Shown here piece by piece: positions 7,887-16,647 of a stretch of 23,325 bases of DNA; within the stretch, counting starts at the first letter, position 1; each line of letters begins with the position of its first letter. Under the pieces are notes generated by a model that did no database searches, was not told the origin of the DNA, and saw nothing but the letters and a program-made list of their open reading frames with translations. The position numbers and the translations under genes are program-made. This stretch comes from Prevotella sp. UBA4339 (GTDB lineage: Bacteria > Bacteroidota > Bacteroidia > Bacteroidales > Bacteroidaceae), in the NCBI GenBank assembly GCA_002393725.1, contig DGTJ01000004.1, positions 1-23,325 of the forward strand, read 5' to 3'.

Positions 7887-8939
7887 ATGGAAAAGAAGAT
7901 CATAAATATCAGCGCTACAGAGATTATCAGGCTGCTGATAGCCGACAGGAAGAAGCTATGCATCTATGCATGCACGGCTGGAATAATAGGAGTACTCCTT
8001 GCCTTCGGCACTCCGAAGATATACAAGAGTAAAGTGATGCTTGCCCCAGAGGAATCGGGCAACAGCTTCTCAGGAAGCATCTCGTCACTGGCCGCTATGG
8101 TGGGAATGAACATGAAGATAGGACAGACCGGCGATGCACTCTATCCGGAGATATATCCCGACCTCATGGGATCTACGCAATTCCTTGTAGGCCTCTTCCC
8201 GATAAAGGTGACCACTCAGAAGACCCACGAGAGCTACACTTATCAGGAATATATCCTGAAGCATCAGAAGCTGGCTATACACGAATACCCTATGAGCTGG
8301 CTGACGCAACTGATAGAGATGATGAAGACTGAGGGCGAGCCGGGCAAAGGCCACAAGCCAGATCCTTTCTGTCTGACGAAGAAGGAGTTTGATGTGTGCA
8401 AGAACATCGCCAGGAAGATCAACTGCTCAGTAGACAAGAAGACCAACGTCATCACCATCGAGGTGGAAGATCAGGATCCTCTGATATCAGCGACAGTAGC
8501 CGACTCTGTACAGGCTCACCTGCAGCGTTCAATCACCGACTATCGCACTAAGAAGGCGCGGGTAGACCTTGAGTATATGGAGAAGCTCTTCGACGAGGCC
8601 AGCCAGCAATACAAGAAAGCCCGCCTGAAATATGCCTCTTTTGGCGATGCAAACAGCAAGGTAGTACTTCAGGCCGTACAGTCACAACTCGACGAACTGG
8701 AAAACGAGATGCAGCTGAAGTACAATATCTATCAGCAGGTCGTAGAGCAGCTGCAGCTGGCAAGGGCAAAGGTACAGGAGAAGACCCCAGCCTTCACCAT
8801 CGTACAGAATGCCACTGTTCCCATCAAGCACAGTAGCCGCCCGAAAATTGTGACACTCATCATCTGGATGTTCCTCGGATTCATCCTGCGATTCGGGATT
8901 CTTGCCTGGAAAAATCGCCAGAAGTTTATAAACCTGTAG
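7887..8939 (+). CDS. wzz: Wzz-family polysaccharide chain-length determinant
   Basis: A 350-residue inner-membrane protein with the Wzz (PF02706) layout: short cytoplasmic N-terminus with ISATEIIRLLIADRK, TM1 (about 24-42), the post-TM strand IYKSKVMLAPEESG, a large periplasmic domain with a helical, coiled-coil-like part (about 215-295), the Pro-containing NATVPIKHSSRPK block, TM2 (about 322-342) and a basic tail. No C-terminal tyrosine-kinase domain is present and no separate BY-kinase lies nearby. Wzz proteins oligomerise around the polymerase and set chain length, or act as the inner-membrane co-polymerase of an export channel. It starts 12 nt after the SLBB gene. Its TAG stop is followed in the same frame, after one codon, by the TTG start of the Wzz-Wzy fusion. 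Confidence 0.92.
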   Translation: MEKKIINISATEIIRLLIADRKKLCIYACTAGIIGVLLAFGTPKIYKSKVMLAPEESGNSFSGSISSLAAMVGMNMKIGQTGDALYPEIYPDLMGSTQFLVGLFPIKVTTQKTHESYTYQEYILKHQKLAIHEYPMSWLTQLIEMMKTEGEPGKGHKPDPFCLTKKEFDVCKNIARKINCSVDKKTNVITIEVEDQDPLISATVADSVQAHLQRSITDYRTKKARVDLEYMEKLFDEASQQYKKARLKYASFGDANSKVVLQAVQSQLDELENEMQLKYNIYQQVVEQLQLARAKVQEKTPAFTIVQNATVPIKHSSRPKIVTLIIWMFLGFILRFGILAWKNRQKFINL

Positions 8940-8942
8940 ACA

Positions 8943-10928
8943 TTGAATAGACATCCGTATATACTTGCAACATTTGCAGCCACACTACTATCCATTGTAG
9001 TATGGCTGTGCGTGCCTAAGGAGTATACGGCATTGACCAAGCTCAGCGACGAGTACAAGGAGACCGATCTGGCAGTAGGATTCAATGCTTTAAGAGCATA
9101 CCTCAGAGATGCCATGGGCAATTCCGATACAGGATTGAACGATATGGAGATATACTGCAAGGTGCTGAAGACCGACGACTTTGCCCGCAGCATCTCCCAC
9201 AAGAAAGTACCTGGGAAGGGCATAACCTATGGAGAGTATCTTTGCGAAGAAGACACCATCGAGGCCATAAAAGACAACATCAACTACAACTATAGCGGCA
9301 AGCTGTCTACGCTGTCTGTCAGTTTCACCGACAGAGACCCGGTAGTAGCTGCACAGATGCTCGACAGCGCTACAGCACAGCTTCAACAGGTAATCACCAG
9401 CTACCGTCAGGAGAACGCCCGTATTGCCCTTCGCAATGCTGTGCTCAACCTTAATGCGACAAAAGAGAAATACAAGGCCGCCCAAAACAGATACAATGCC
9501 TTTGCCGACAGTCATTCTAACATGTCAACTCCCAGTACGAAGCAAGAAGAGGAGGAACTGTCGAATGAGTCTAAGTCGGCTTATGCACTCTATCAGAAAG
9601 CAGCAGAGGAGTATGCCCGTCAGCAGGCTCTTAAGCAGCGTGCCTACCTCTCGTTTGCAGTGATACAGAACAACTCTGTGCCCCAGAAGGCCGACACGTA
9701 TCTGATAGGCTATCTCCTGAGCTTCGTACTGCTGGCACTGTTTATCACTTACGCCATACAGCACCGTAAGAATGTTGACCTAAAGACTGTCTCATTACGG
9801 CAACTGACCAACTATTTCTCCCCCTGGACTCTTACGATAGGCATCTGGGCAATAATCCTCGGGCTTTACTATCTTCTCGACACAGATCTCTACCCCATTA
9901 CAAGTCAGTTCTACTTCTGCTTCATCATCTGGATTCCCATATTCTGCATCTGCGCTATTAGCACATATATGCTTTCTGAAAGGCAGGAAAAGCACGATGC
10001 GCAAAATAACAGCATAAACTATAACAAGCTGACATTTAACTTCTTCTTCATTGTCTCACTGATAATCACGCCCCTATATGTGTATCGCGTTGTACAGATT
10101 GTGATAATGTTCGGCACAGAAGACCTGATGACAAACATCCGAACGCTGGCACTGTTTGGCGATGGACAAGGCATACTCAACTATTCAGCCGTAATCAATC
10201 AGGCTTTGTTTGTAGTAGCCCTGTGGGCTCACCCCAAAGTGCCAACATGGCAAGTGGTTCTGCTCGGGATAGCGTGCCTTATGAACTCACTGGCCATTAT
10301 GGAGAAAGGCACAATGTTCTTCGTCTTCGTCAGTTCCGTATTCGTACTTTTCGAGAAAAAGGTCATAAGGATACGTTCTATTCTGATATTCAGCGCCATA
10401 TTGTTTGTTGTGTTCTATCTGTTTAACTTGGGACGTGCTGGCGAAGACAGCGACTATCAGAAAGAAGAGACGATACTCGACTTCTTCATCATGTACGTAC
10501 TCTCGCCACCAGTAGCATTCTGTCAGCTGCCTCAGGAGGTTACACCGCAGTTTGGCACAAATACCTTTGAAACGGTATACTTGTTCTTACAGCGTCTTGG
10601 GGCTGATGTTGTGGTAAAAGATAAGCTGCAGGAGTTTGTGTTCGTTCCCGTAAGTACTAATGTCTACACCATCTTCCAGCCATTCTATATTGATTTCAGC
10701 TATCCCGGTATTGCCTTTTTCGCCGGAATCTACGGATGTGTATGCGGTTGGCTCTACCGGCTCTACAAGAACGGCAATGGTGTCGGCACATGCCTCTATA
10801 CGTATGCGGTATATGTACTACTGCTGCAATTCTATCAGGAGAATGTGTTCTATAGCCTTGTATTCATCCTTCAGTTCGCATTCTTTGTGGTTCTCTTTAC
10901 CCAGAAGAAACTTAAACTTTCATCATGA
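8943..10928 (+). CDS. Wzz-Wzy fusion: chain-length regulator joined to repeat-unit polymerase
   Basis: A 661-residue protein with two parts. Residues 1-275 form a second Wzz unit: TM1 (about 6-24), a periplasmic domain with SVSFTDRDPVVAAQMLDSA, a helical arm (about 150-235), the NNSVPQKADTY block and TM2 (about 252-272). Residues 293-661 form a multi-spanning part of about ten segments resembling O-antigen/repeat-unit polymerases (TIGR04370 / PF14296), with LFNLGRAGEDSDY, a loop holding FGTNTFETVYLFLQRLG, and STNVYTIFQPFYIDFSYPG near the end. The polymerase joins lipid-linked repeat units on the periplasmic face; a Wzz arm on the same chain would fix their ratio at 1:1. The start is TTG at 8943: no ATG, GTG or other TTG precedes TM1 in frame, and the preceding stop is 3 nt away. 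The next gene starts 1 nt after the TGA. Frame continuity makes an assembly error unlikely. Confidence 0.85.
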   Translation: MNRHPYILATFAATLLSIVVWLCVPKEYTALTKLSDEYKETDLAVGFNALRAYLRDAMGNSDTGLNDMEIYCKVLKTDDFARSISHKKVPGKGITYGEYLCEEDTIEAIKDNINYNYSGKLSTLSVSFTDRDPVVAAQMLDSATAQLQQVITSYRQENARIALRNAVLNLNATKEKYKAAQNRYNAFADSHSNMSTPSTKQEEEELSNESKSAYALYQKAAEEYARQQALKQRAYLSFAVIQNNSVPQKADTYLIGYLLSFVLLALFITYAIQHRKNVDLKTVSLRQLTNYFSPWTLTIGIWAIILGLYYLLDTDLYPITSQFYFCFIIWIPIFCICAISTYMLSERQEKHDAQNNSINYNKLTFNFFFIVSLIITPLYVYRVVQIVIMFGTEDLMTNIRTLALFGDGQGILNYSAVINQALFVVALWAHPKVPTWQVVLLGIACLMNSLAIMEKGTMFFVFVSSVFVLFEKKVIRIRSILIFSAILFVVFYLFNLGRAGEDSDYQKEETILDFFIMYVLSPPVAFCQLPQEVTPQFGTNTFETVYLFLQRLGADVVVKDKLQEFVFVPVSTNVYTIFQPFYIDFSYPGIAFFAGIYGCVCGWLYRLYKNGNGVGTCLYTYAVYVLLLQFYQENVFYSLVFILQFAFFVVLFTQKKLKLSS

Positions 10929-10929
10929 T

Positions 10930-12267
10930 ATGGCAGAGGTAATCACAAGTAGTAAGCGTTCGGCATTGCTAAGGAAGAATATTTTAGCCTCATTCTTCCT
11001 GAAGGCTTGGTCTGCCATTGTGGTATTGCTGATGGTGCCCGTCACCCTCCATTGTCTCGGAGAATACAAGAACGGCGTATGGCTCACCATAAGCAGTCTT
11101 CTGATATGGATAGACAATATGGATATCGGACTGGGCAACGGCATGCGCAACAATCTGGCTACTCTTTTAGCCAAGGACGACACAGAAGGCTGCAGGTCTC
11201 TGATATCATCAACCTTCGCCATGCTGATAAGCATCATGCTGCCAACAGCACTCGTTCTCGTTGGACTCATCGCAGGATGCGACACATATCAATTCCTCAA
11301 CGTATCAAGGCAGGAGATATCCGATCTGGACAATATCCTCATCACATCGGTTATCCTGGTATGCTCCACTTTCATATTCAAGCTCATAGGCAATTTCTAT
11401 ATGGGCCTGCAACTGCCAGCTGTGAGCAACCTGCTGTTGGCCATTGGACAGACATTGGCGCTCTTAATCACATATTTCATATATATATCAGGCAGCCACT
11501 CGCTGTATCTGATTGCGCTTGCCAACACTCTGGCGCCATTAGTGGTATATTTAGGAGCCTATCCTTACACCTTCTTCTACAAATATCCTCACCTGAGGCC
11601 AAGCATGAGGCTTGTTGACATCAACAAGGCCAAGAGTGTCATGACACTTGGAATAAAGTTCTTCATCATGCAGGTATCAGGCATCATACTGTTTATGTCA
11701 TCTAACATTCTCATATCAAAGCTATTCTCCCCAGCATTAGTTACTCCATACCAGATTACGTATCGCTACTTCAGTCTGTTCCTGGTAGTATTCACTATTG
11801 TGTGCATGCCTTATTGGAATGCAACCACAGACGCTTACGCGAGAGGCGACATCGACTGGATACGCAATGCTACCAGCCGACTAAGGCGCATGACCGTATA
11901 TATTCTCATCGGAATGGCCGTAATGCTCGTGCTGTCAAACTACATATACAGTATCTGGGTAGGTCCCGATGTAGATATCGACTTCCAGATGAGCGCCATG
12001 ATGGCGTTATACATCTTCATATTGATATACAGCATGAGATACAGCTACTTCATCAATGGTATAGGCAAACTAAGGCTACAGCTCATCTTCACCTCTGCTG
12101 CTGCTATACTGTTCATCCCGGTGGCATATATCGTAGTAAGACTGACCGATAGCATTATCTGCTTTATGGCAGTCATGTGTATCATCAACATCCCCAGTCT
12201 GGTAATTAACAAGCTACAGTTTCACAAACTGATTTCAGGCAAGGCAAAAGGCATTTGGAACAAATGA
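10930..12267 (+). CDS. wzx: Wzx-type flippase (MOP/polysaccharide transport family)
   Basis: A 445-residue integral membrane protein with about 12-14 hydrophobic segments, the size and pattern of Wzx lipid-linked oligosaccharide flippases. The N-terminus has the family pattern SALLRKNILASFFLKAWS, LHCLGEYKNGVWLTISSLL and WIDNMDIGLGNGMRNNLATL. It would move undecaprenyl-diphosphate-linked repeat units from the cytoplasmic to the periplasmic face for the polymerase encoded just upstream. The start at 10930 (MAEVITSS) was chosen because it sits one base after the stop of the fusion gene; the frame stays open far upstream within that gene, but those starts would add an unrelated leader. The stop TGA (12265-12267) overlaps the next ATG in an ATGA, suggesting translational coupling. 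Confidence 0.9.
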   Translation: MAEVITSSKRSALLRKNILASFFLKAWSAIVVLLMVPVTLHCLGEYKNGVWLTISSLLIWIDNMDIGLGNGMRNNLATLLAKDDTEGCRSLISSTFAMLISIMLPTALVLVGLIAGCDTYQFLNVSRQEISDLDNILITSVILVCSTFIFKLIGNFYMGLQLPAVSNLLLAIGQTLALLITYFIYISGSHSLYLIALANTLAPLVVYLGAYPYTFFYKYPHLRPSMRLVDINKAKSVMTLGIKFFIMQVSGIILFMSSNILISKLFSPALVTPYQITYRYFSLFLVVFTIVCMPYWNATTDAYARGDIDWIRNATSRLRRMTVYILIGMAVMLVLSNYIYSIWVGPDVDIDFQMSAMMALYIFILIYSMRYSYFINGIGKLRLQLIFTSAAAILFIPVAYIVVRLTDSIICFMAVMCIINIPSLVINKLQFHKLISGKAKGIWNK

Positions 12268-13121
12268 TTATGGAATACAATCATATAGCCATACTAATGG
12301 CAACATATAATGGAGGCAGATATCTCAGCGAGCAGATAGACTCTATCCTATCACAGAGCTACCAGATGTGGCATCTGTATATTCACGACGACGGCTCTAC
12401 CGATGATACTGCAGCTATTTTGGATGATTATTCGAGGAAGCATCCAGATGCCATCACTGTATTAGACTATCCGCCACAAGGAGGAGCGATGCATAATTTC
12501 ATGAGCCTGCTTGAGCGTGTGGATGCCAAGTACTATATGTTCGCCGATCAGGATGACGTATGGCTGAACAACAAGATAAAGACAGAGGCAGAAAGGATGG
12601 AAGCCGAAGAACAGAGACACGCAGGGAAGCCGGTAGTCGTATTTTCCGACCTGATTGTAACAGACGGCAATCTAAATAAGACCGCTGATTCTTTTCTTGC
12701 ATTTTCCGGCATACATCCGGAGTTTCTTAATACATTTGATGAATTGGGAGCATCCAATCTTGCCACAGGATGTACGATGCTTTTTAACCACGCTGCCAAA
12801 ATGGTGATACAGCATCCATACACCCAAGCCACTATGCACGACTCGTGGGTCACTCTGTGCTCTGCCCGGGCAGGAGGCATACTAAGCTATATCCGCGAGC
12901 CGCTTATCCTCTACCGGCAGCATGAGCATAACACTCTTGGAGCCGTAAGCATCAAGAGCCTTACTCTCTCATACCGCCTCAAGCATCTACAGCATGTACT
13001 CAAGCTTAACAGACAGACTTACGCAATGCTGAAGGCACTCGGCTATGGATCATGGGTTAAGTTCGTATATTACAAGGCAAAGTACAAGTACAGAATCCAT
13101 AAACAACGAAATAAGTTATGA
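12264..13121 (+). CDS. Family 2 glycosyltransferase (GT-A fold)
   Basis: A 285-residue cytoplasmic or membrane-associated glycosyltransferase. The N-terminal strand IAILMATYNGGRYLSEQIDS, HDDGSTDDT (41-49) and FADQDDVWLNNK (93-104) are the nucleotide-sugar and metal (DxD) motifs of GT2; HDSWVTL and LILYRQHEHNTLG lie in the acceptor half. The 'DQDDVW' form is common in enzymes adding rhamnose, galactose or related sugars to O-antigen and capsule repeats, but donor and linkage cannot be read from sequence. The start at 12264 forms an ATGA overlap with the wzx stop; a TTG nine bases upstream is less likely. It ends in an ATGA overlap with the next GT2. Confidence 0.9.
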   Translation: MIMEYNHIAILMATYNGGRYLSEQIDSILSQSYQMWHLYIHDDGSTDDTAAILDDYSRKHPDAITVLDYPPQGGAMHNFMSLLERVDAKYYMFADQDDVWLNNKIKTEAERMEAEEQRHAGKPVVVFSDLIVTDGNLNKTADSFLAFSGIHPEFLNTFDELGASNLATGCTMLFNHAAKMVIQHPYTQATMHDSWVTLCSARAGGILSYIREPLILYRQHEHNTLGAVSIKSLTLSYRLKHLQHVLKLNRQTYAMLKALGYGSWVKFVYYKAKYKYRIHKQRNKL

Positions 13122-13843
13122 TTTCAGTATGCATCGCCACATATAATGGGGGGAAATATATCCTTGAGCAGCTACAGTCCATTCTGCCGCAACTGTCGGG
13201 TGATGATGAAATAATTATTTCCGACGACAATTCTACCGACAGGACTATTGAAGTCATATCTTCCATCAACGACCCCAGGATTCATATCTACAGCCACGAG
13301 TCAATAACCGATGCCAAGTTCACCATCGACTATAGCACCCACAACTTCGAGAATGCACTGCTCCACTCAAAAGGTGATATCATTTTTCTCTCTGACCAAG
13401 ACGATTACTGGTTGCCGGAAAAGGTACGTGTTATGTTGGAGCAAATAGAATTTGCCGACTTAGTGATTTCAGACTGCATGATAGGTGATGAAAATCTCCA
13501 GCCCACCAAGCAGCTGTATTCCGATTTTAGGGCATTCAAGACAGGAATAGTCCATAATCTCATAAAGTCCCATTATCTTGGCTGTTGCATGGCTTTGAAG
13601 AGAGAGGTACTTATAAAGTCCTTACCCTTTCCGAGAAATGGAGTAGCACATGACCTATGGCTAGGCCTGACAGCCGAACGACATTTCAATGTAAGATATA
13701 TCAGTCAGCCCCTGACGATATACCGCCGGCACCGTAACACAGTGACTGCCAGTGGAAAAGCCAACGACACGTCGATGGCATTTAAAATAAAATATCGATT
13801 CTATATTGTAAAAGCACTATTCAGACACAATTTTCTAACTTAA
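13118..13843 (+). CDS. Family 2 glycosyltransferase (second)
   Basis: A 241-residue GT2 enzyme, short for the family but with all N-terminal motifs: ISVCIATYNGGKYILEQLQS (2-21), IIISDDNSTDRT (32-43) and LSDQDDYWLPEK (91-102). GVAHDLWLGL and QPLTIYRRHRNTVT in the C-terminal half match the same part of the preceding gene (HDSWVTL, LILYRQHEHNT), so the two are probably distant paralogues adding different sugars to the same repeat unit. It starts in an ATGA overlap with its neighbour. Sampled lines of this gene are about 43% G+C, against 55-58% in sampled lines of the SLBB and GT4 genes, suggesting the repeat-specific core was exchanged. Confidence 0.9.
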   Translation: MISVCIATYNGGKYILEQLQSILPQLSGDDEIIISDDNSTDRTIEVISSINDPRIHIYSHESITDAKFTIDYSTHNFENALLHSKGDIIFLSDQDDYWLPEKVRVMLEQIEFADLVISDCMIGDENLQPTKQLYSDFRAFKTGIVHNLIKSHYLGCCMALKREVLIKSLPFPRNGVAHDLWLGLTAERHFNVRYISQPLTIYRRHRNTVTASGKANDTSMAFKIKYRFYIVKALFRHNFLT

Positions 13844-13873
13844 TTATCGTTATACTATTATAAAAGACAGCTA

Positions 13874-15064
13874 ATGAAGAAAACTATACTCCAGATTGCG
13901 AAATACTATCATCCTGTCGAGGGAGGAATAGAGACGGTTACGAAATACATGGCAGAGGGCCTTACGGCTTTCAACAACTATGTGGTATGCTTCAGTCAGG
14001 ACGGTATCACCCGAATGGATACCATCAACGGCATCAAGGTCTACCGTATAGCCCCTGCGATAAAGATATCCAGTCAGGACATCGCCTTCAGCTACTATTA
14101 CTACCTGAAGAAAATCATCTACGAGGTGCAGCCCGACATCATCCTGCTGCACTGTCCCAACCCGTTTCTCTACCCCATCACGTCGAAGCTTACGCCCCCT
14201 GAGGCCAAGCTTGTGCTGCTCTGGCACTCCGACGTGCTCGGCAAGGGCATGCTCTATCACCTGGTGAGCCGCTTTGAGAAGAAGATACTCAGGAAAGCCG
14301 ACCTCATACTGGTCACGAGCCCCAACTATATCCATCCCTCAAGCCCTATCTATGCCCATAAGGACAAGGTAAGGGTTATTCCCAACGGCATCATCAAGAG
14401 CGATTTCCAATGGAAGCTGGGCGACGAGAAGACTGTAGAAGACATCCGGAGGAAGTATCACCACAAGAAGATCATCTTCTTCGTAGGCCGTCACGCTGCA
14501 TATAAGGGCATCAACTACCTCATCGAGGCCGAGAAGTATATCAAGTCTGACTGCATCATCCTTATCGGCGGAAGAGGCCCTGAGACGGAGCAGCTCAAGA
14601 AGGCAGCCCAGTCGGAAAGGATAAAGTTCATCGGGCGAATACCAAATGAGTACCTGCGGTGCTACTATTATGCCTCAGACATCTTCGCCTTCACGTCGTG
14701 CACCAAGCAGGAGGCCTTTGGCATAGCCCTTGCCGAGGCGATGTACTGCGGCAGCGTGCCCGTAACCTTCACCATCGAGGGCTCGGGAGTGAACTGGGTG
14801 TCGGTAGGCGACGAGACGGGCATAGAGGTGCCACTGGGCGATGTGAGAGCCTATGCGGCAGCTATCGACAGGCTGCTGGGCGACAGAGAGCTTTACTACC
14901 GCTATGCCAGTGCCGGCAAAGAGCGCATATTGAATATGTTCACATCGGAGAAGTCGAACATCATAGCCGAAAAATTTCTGCAGAGCCTTTTCACGGATGA
15001 AGCATCAGCAGAGTTGGAAGAAAGCACTCCGTCATACGAAAAGCGGCTGTCAGTTGTTCGCTGA
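13874..15064 (+). CDS. Family 4 glycosyltransferase (GT-B fold)
   Basis: A 396-residue retaining glycosyltransferase of the GT4 type. The N-terminal domain has YYHPVEGGIETVTKYMAEGL (11-30) with the Gly-rich acceptor loop. The C-terminal Rossmann domain has IPNGI (169-173), FFVGRHAAYKGINYLIEA (202-219) with the phosphate-binding Arg/Lys, IGGRGPE (231-237) and the EX7E motif EAFGIALAE (E280, E288). It would transfer a hexose or related sugar from a nucleotide donor to the growing lipid-linked repeat. It lies 30 nt after the second GT2, so it probably shares the operon. Its last codons form one side of a hairpin that probably ends the convergent esterase transcript. Confidence 0.93.
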   Translation: MKKTILQIAKYYHPVEGGIETVTKYMAEGLTAFNNYVVCFSQDGITRMDTINGIKVYRIAPAIKISSQDIAFSYYYYLKKIIYEVQPDIILLHCPNPFLYPITSKLTPPEAKLVLLWHSDVLGKGMLYHLVSRFEKKILRKADLILVTSPNYIHPSSPIYAHKDKVRVIPNGIIKSDFQWKLGDEKTVEDIRRKYHHKKIIFFVGRHAAYKGINYLIEAEKYIKSDCIILIGGRGPETEQLKKAAQSERIKFIGRIPNEYLRCYYYASDIFAFTSCTKQEAFGIALAEAMYCGSVPVTFTIEGSGVNWVSVGDETGIEVPLGDVRAYAAAIDRLLGDRELYYRYASAGKERILNMFTSEKSNIIAEKFLQSLFTDEASAELEESTPSYEKRLSVVR

Positions 15065-15071
15065 CAGCCGC
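15043..15071 (-). terminator. Terminator of the esterase transcript, embedded in the 3' end of the GT4 gene
   Basis: A perfect 11-bp stem, gcggctgtcag (15043-15053) and ctgacagccgc (15061-15071), has a 7-nt loop. Read on the minus strand it is followed by TTTT, so it suits the esterase transcript. On the plus strand no T-run follows. The GT4 stop (15062-15064) lies within the stem. Confidence 0.75.
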
Positions 15072-15100
15072 CAAGCACACACATAATTCAATTCTTTCCA

Positions 15101-16618
15101 TCAGAATGGCCACGTACCGCTGCGGGGAGCTGTCTCGGGCTCGCCGAAGTAGGAAGCCTCAGCATCATTATCGTTCAGCTTGAACACCATGAAGTTAGGA
15201 TTCTTCTCGGTGCATGGAGCCCAGGTGCCGCCCTTGGGGCCGTTGGGGTCGCTGTATTTGGCGAAGTTGGTCCATGCCGTCAGCATCTTCTCAGAGAGGT
15301 CCCAGTCGCCCTTGGTCCATGGGCGCCAGCAGTGCTTGAGCGACTTGAATACGAACCAGAGGTCGCTGGAGTGGAAAGCTCCCTTGAGGCGCTGCGTCAC
15401 CTCGGGATGACTCCCGTCGTCGGGCAGCGGACGGGCAAACTCGTAAGCCCAGGCCTTTCCGCCCTTCTGGGCACGCACCTTGCAGAACTCCGCGATGTTG
15501 GGAGCCATATTGCCCATATCGTTGAGCGTGTAGCCTATCATATACGGCACGTCGGCCAGCGAGCCCTCCCGGGTGGCATCATCAAAGCTCTTCTTGCTCA
15601 CGTATCCGTCGATCATCGGCATCAGCGGCAGCCCCATGCGCATCATCGCCATCATGCCTCCTGCAGGCTGCTGCCCGCCGTTGTTTACCATAGTGTAGAG
15701 CGTATTCAGGGCGAAGACGGTCTCTGTGCTTGCCTGTCGCATCTTCTGCAGGTCGGTCAGTCCTGCCCAGTCGAACATCTTCTTTGCCTTTGCAGCCGCC
15801 TCCTCGATGGAGCCTCCGCTGTAGCGTCCGCCCATCATGCCTCCGCCGTTGGGATTGGGGATGCTGAGGCCCTGGGCACTCATGATGACCGCCTTGTGGA
15901 AGAGTCCGCGAGCCAGGGGCGACTCACATAGCGTGCGCACACTGCCTCCTCCTGCGCTCTGTCCGAAGATGGTCACGTTGTCAGGATCGCCGCCAAACTG
16001 GGCGATGTTCTTCCTGATCCATTTCAGCGCCTCTATCTGGTCGAGTATTCCGTAGTTGCCGGAAACGTGGTTCGGGCTCTCTTCTGTCAGGGCAGGATGC
16101 ACGAGGAATCCGAAGATACCGAGACGATAGTTGATGCTTACGAGCACCACGTCCTTAGCACCCCACTCTTGTCCGTCGAACTCAGGCTCTGATCCGAAGC
16201 CCTCGCGATAGCCTCCGCCGTGAATCCACAAGGCCACAGGTAGCTTCCTGCCCGCCTGCCCGGGAGCCTTTGTCCACACGTTCAGATACAGACAGTCCTC
16301 GCTGAAGGCTGCTTCCTTTCCGTAGCCCCATTCAGAGTAGTAGCCTCCGGTGTACTGTATCGCCTGGAAACTCGGGCGTCCGAAGGTGTCGCATATCTTC
16401 ACTCCCTTCCAGGGCACGACGGGCTGAGGTGCTTTCCAGCGGTTCTCTCTGATCGGAGGGGCTGCATAGGGTATGCCTCGATACACGTACACGTCGGGAT
16501 GATCGTCGGCCAATACGCCTTTCACCTGTCCGCCTTCGATTGTCAACACGGGATTATCTGCTGCATTAGCAGACAGGGCTGCCAATAGCAGAAGAGGTAA
16601 TAATAGTCCTTTTTTCAT
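15101..16618 (-). CDS. Secreted type-B carboxylesterase
   Basis: A 505-residue alpha/beta-hydrolase of the type-B carboxylesterase family (PF00135). The signal peptide is MKKGLLLPLLLLAALSANAA. Next come GVLADDHPDVYVYRGIPYAAPP, the SEDCLYLNVW block (106-115) with its conserved Cys, the oxyanion loop HGGG (133-136), the nucleophile elbow FGQSAGG with Ser221, a likely acid Asp367 in GYTLNDMG (many relatives have Glu) and His416 in GAFHSSDLW. It would cleave carboxylic esters in the periplasm or outside; substrates could be acetyl or feruloyl groups on plant glycans, but nothing here fixes that. A Gly/Met-rich insertion (about 257-271 and 314-330) is unusual. It lies downstream of the LruC-like lipoprotein gene on the same strand, separated by a strong hairpin, with no promoter seen in the 29 nt after the hairpin. 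Confidence 0.93.
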   Translation of the reverse strand: MKKGLLLPLLLLAALSANAADNPVLTIEGGQVKGVLADDHPDVYVYRGIPYAAPPIRENRWKAPQPVVPWKGVKICDTFGRPSFQAIQYTGGYYSEWGYGKEAAFSEDCLYLNVWTKAPGQAGRKLPVALWIHGGGYREGFGSEPEFDGQEWGAKDVVLVSINYRLGIFGFLVHPALTEESPNHVSGNYGILDQIEALKWIRKNIAQFGGDPDNVTIFGQSAGGGSVRTLCESPLARGLFHKAVIMSAQGLSIPNPNGGGMMGGRYSGGSIEEAAAKAKKMFDWAGLTDLQKMRQASTETVFALNTLYTMVNNGGQQPAGGMMAMMRMGLPLMPMIDGYVSKKSFDDATREGSLADVPYMIGYTLNDMGNMAPNIAEFCKVRAQKGGKAWAYEFARPLPDDGSHPEVTQRLKGAFHSSDLWFVFKSLKHCWRPWTKGDWDLSEKMLTAWTNFAKYSDPNGPKGGTWAPCTEKNPNFMVFKLNDNDAEASYFGEPETAPRSGTWPF

Positions 16619-16647
16619 AATAAGTTATTAATTGAATAGTTGATAAA

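Noticed and set aside
10660..10929. Longer N-terminus for the Wzx flippase
   Set aside because: The extra 90 residues lie inside the Wzz-Wzy gene in another frame and are Ser-rich with no Wzx features.
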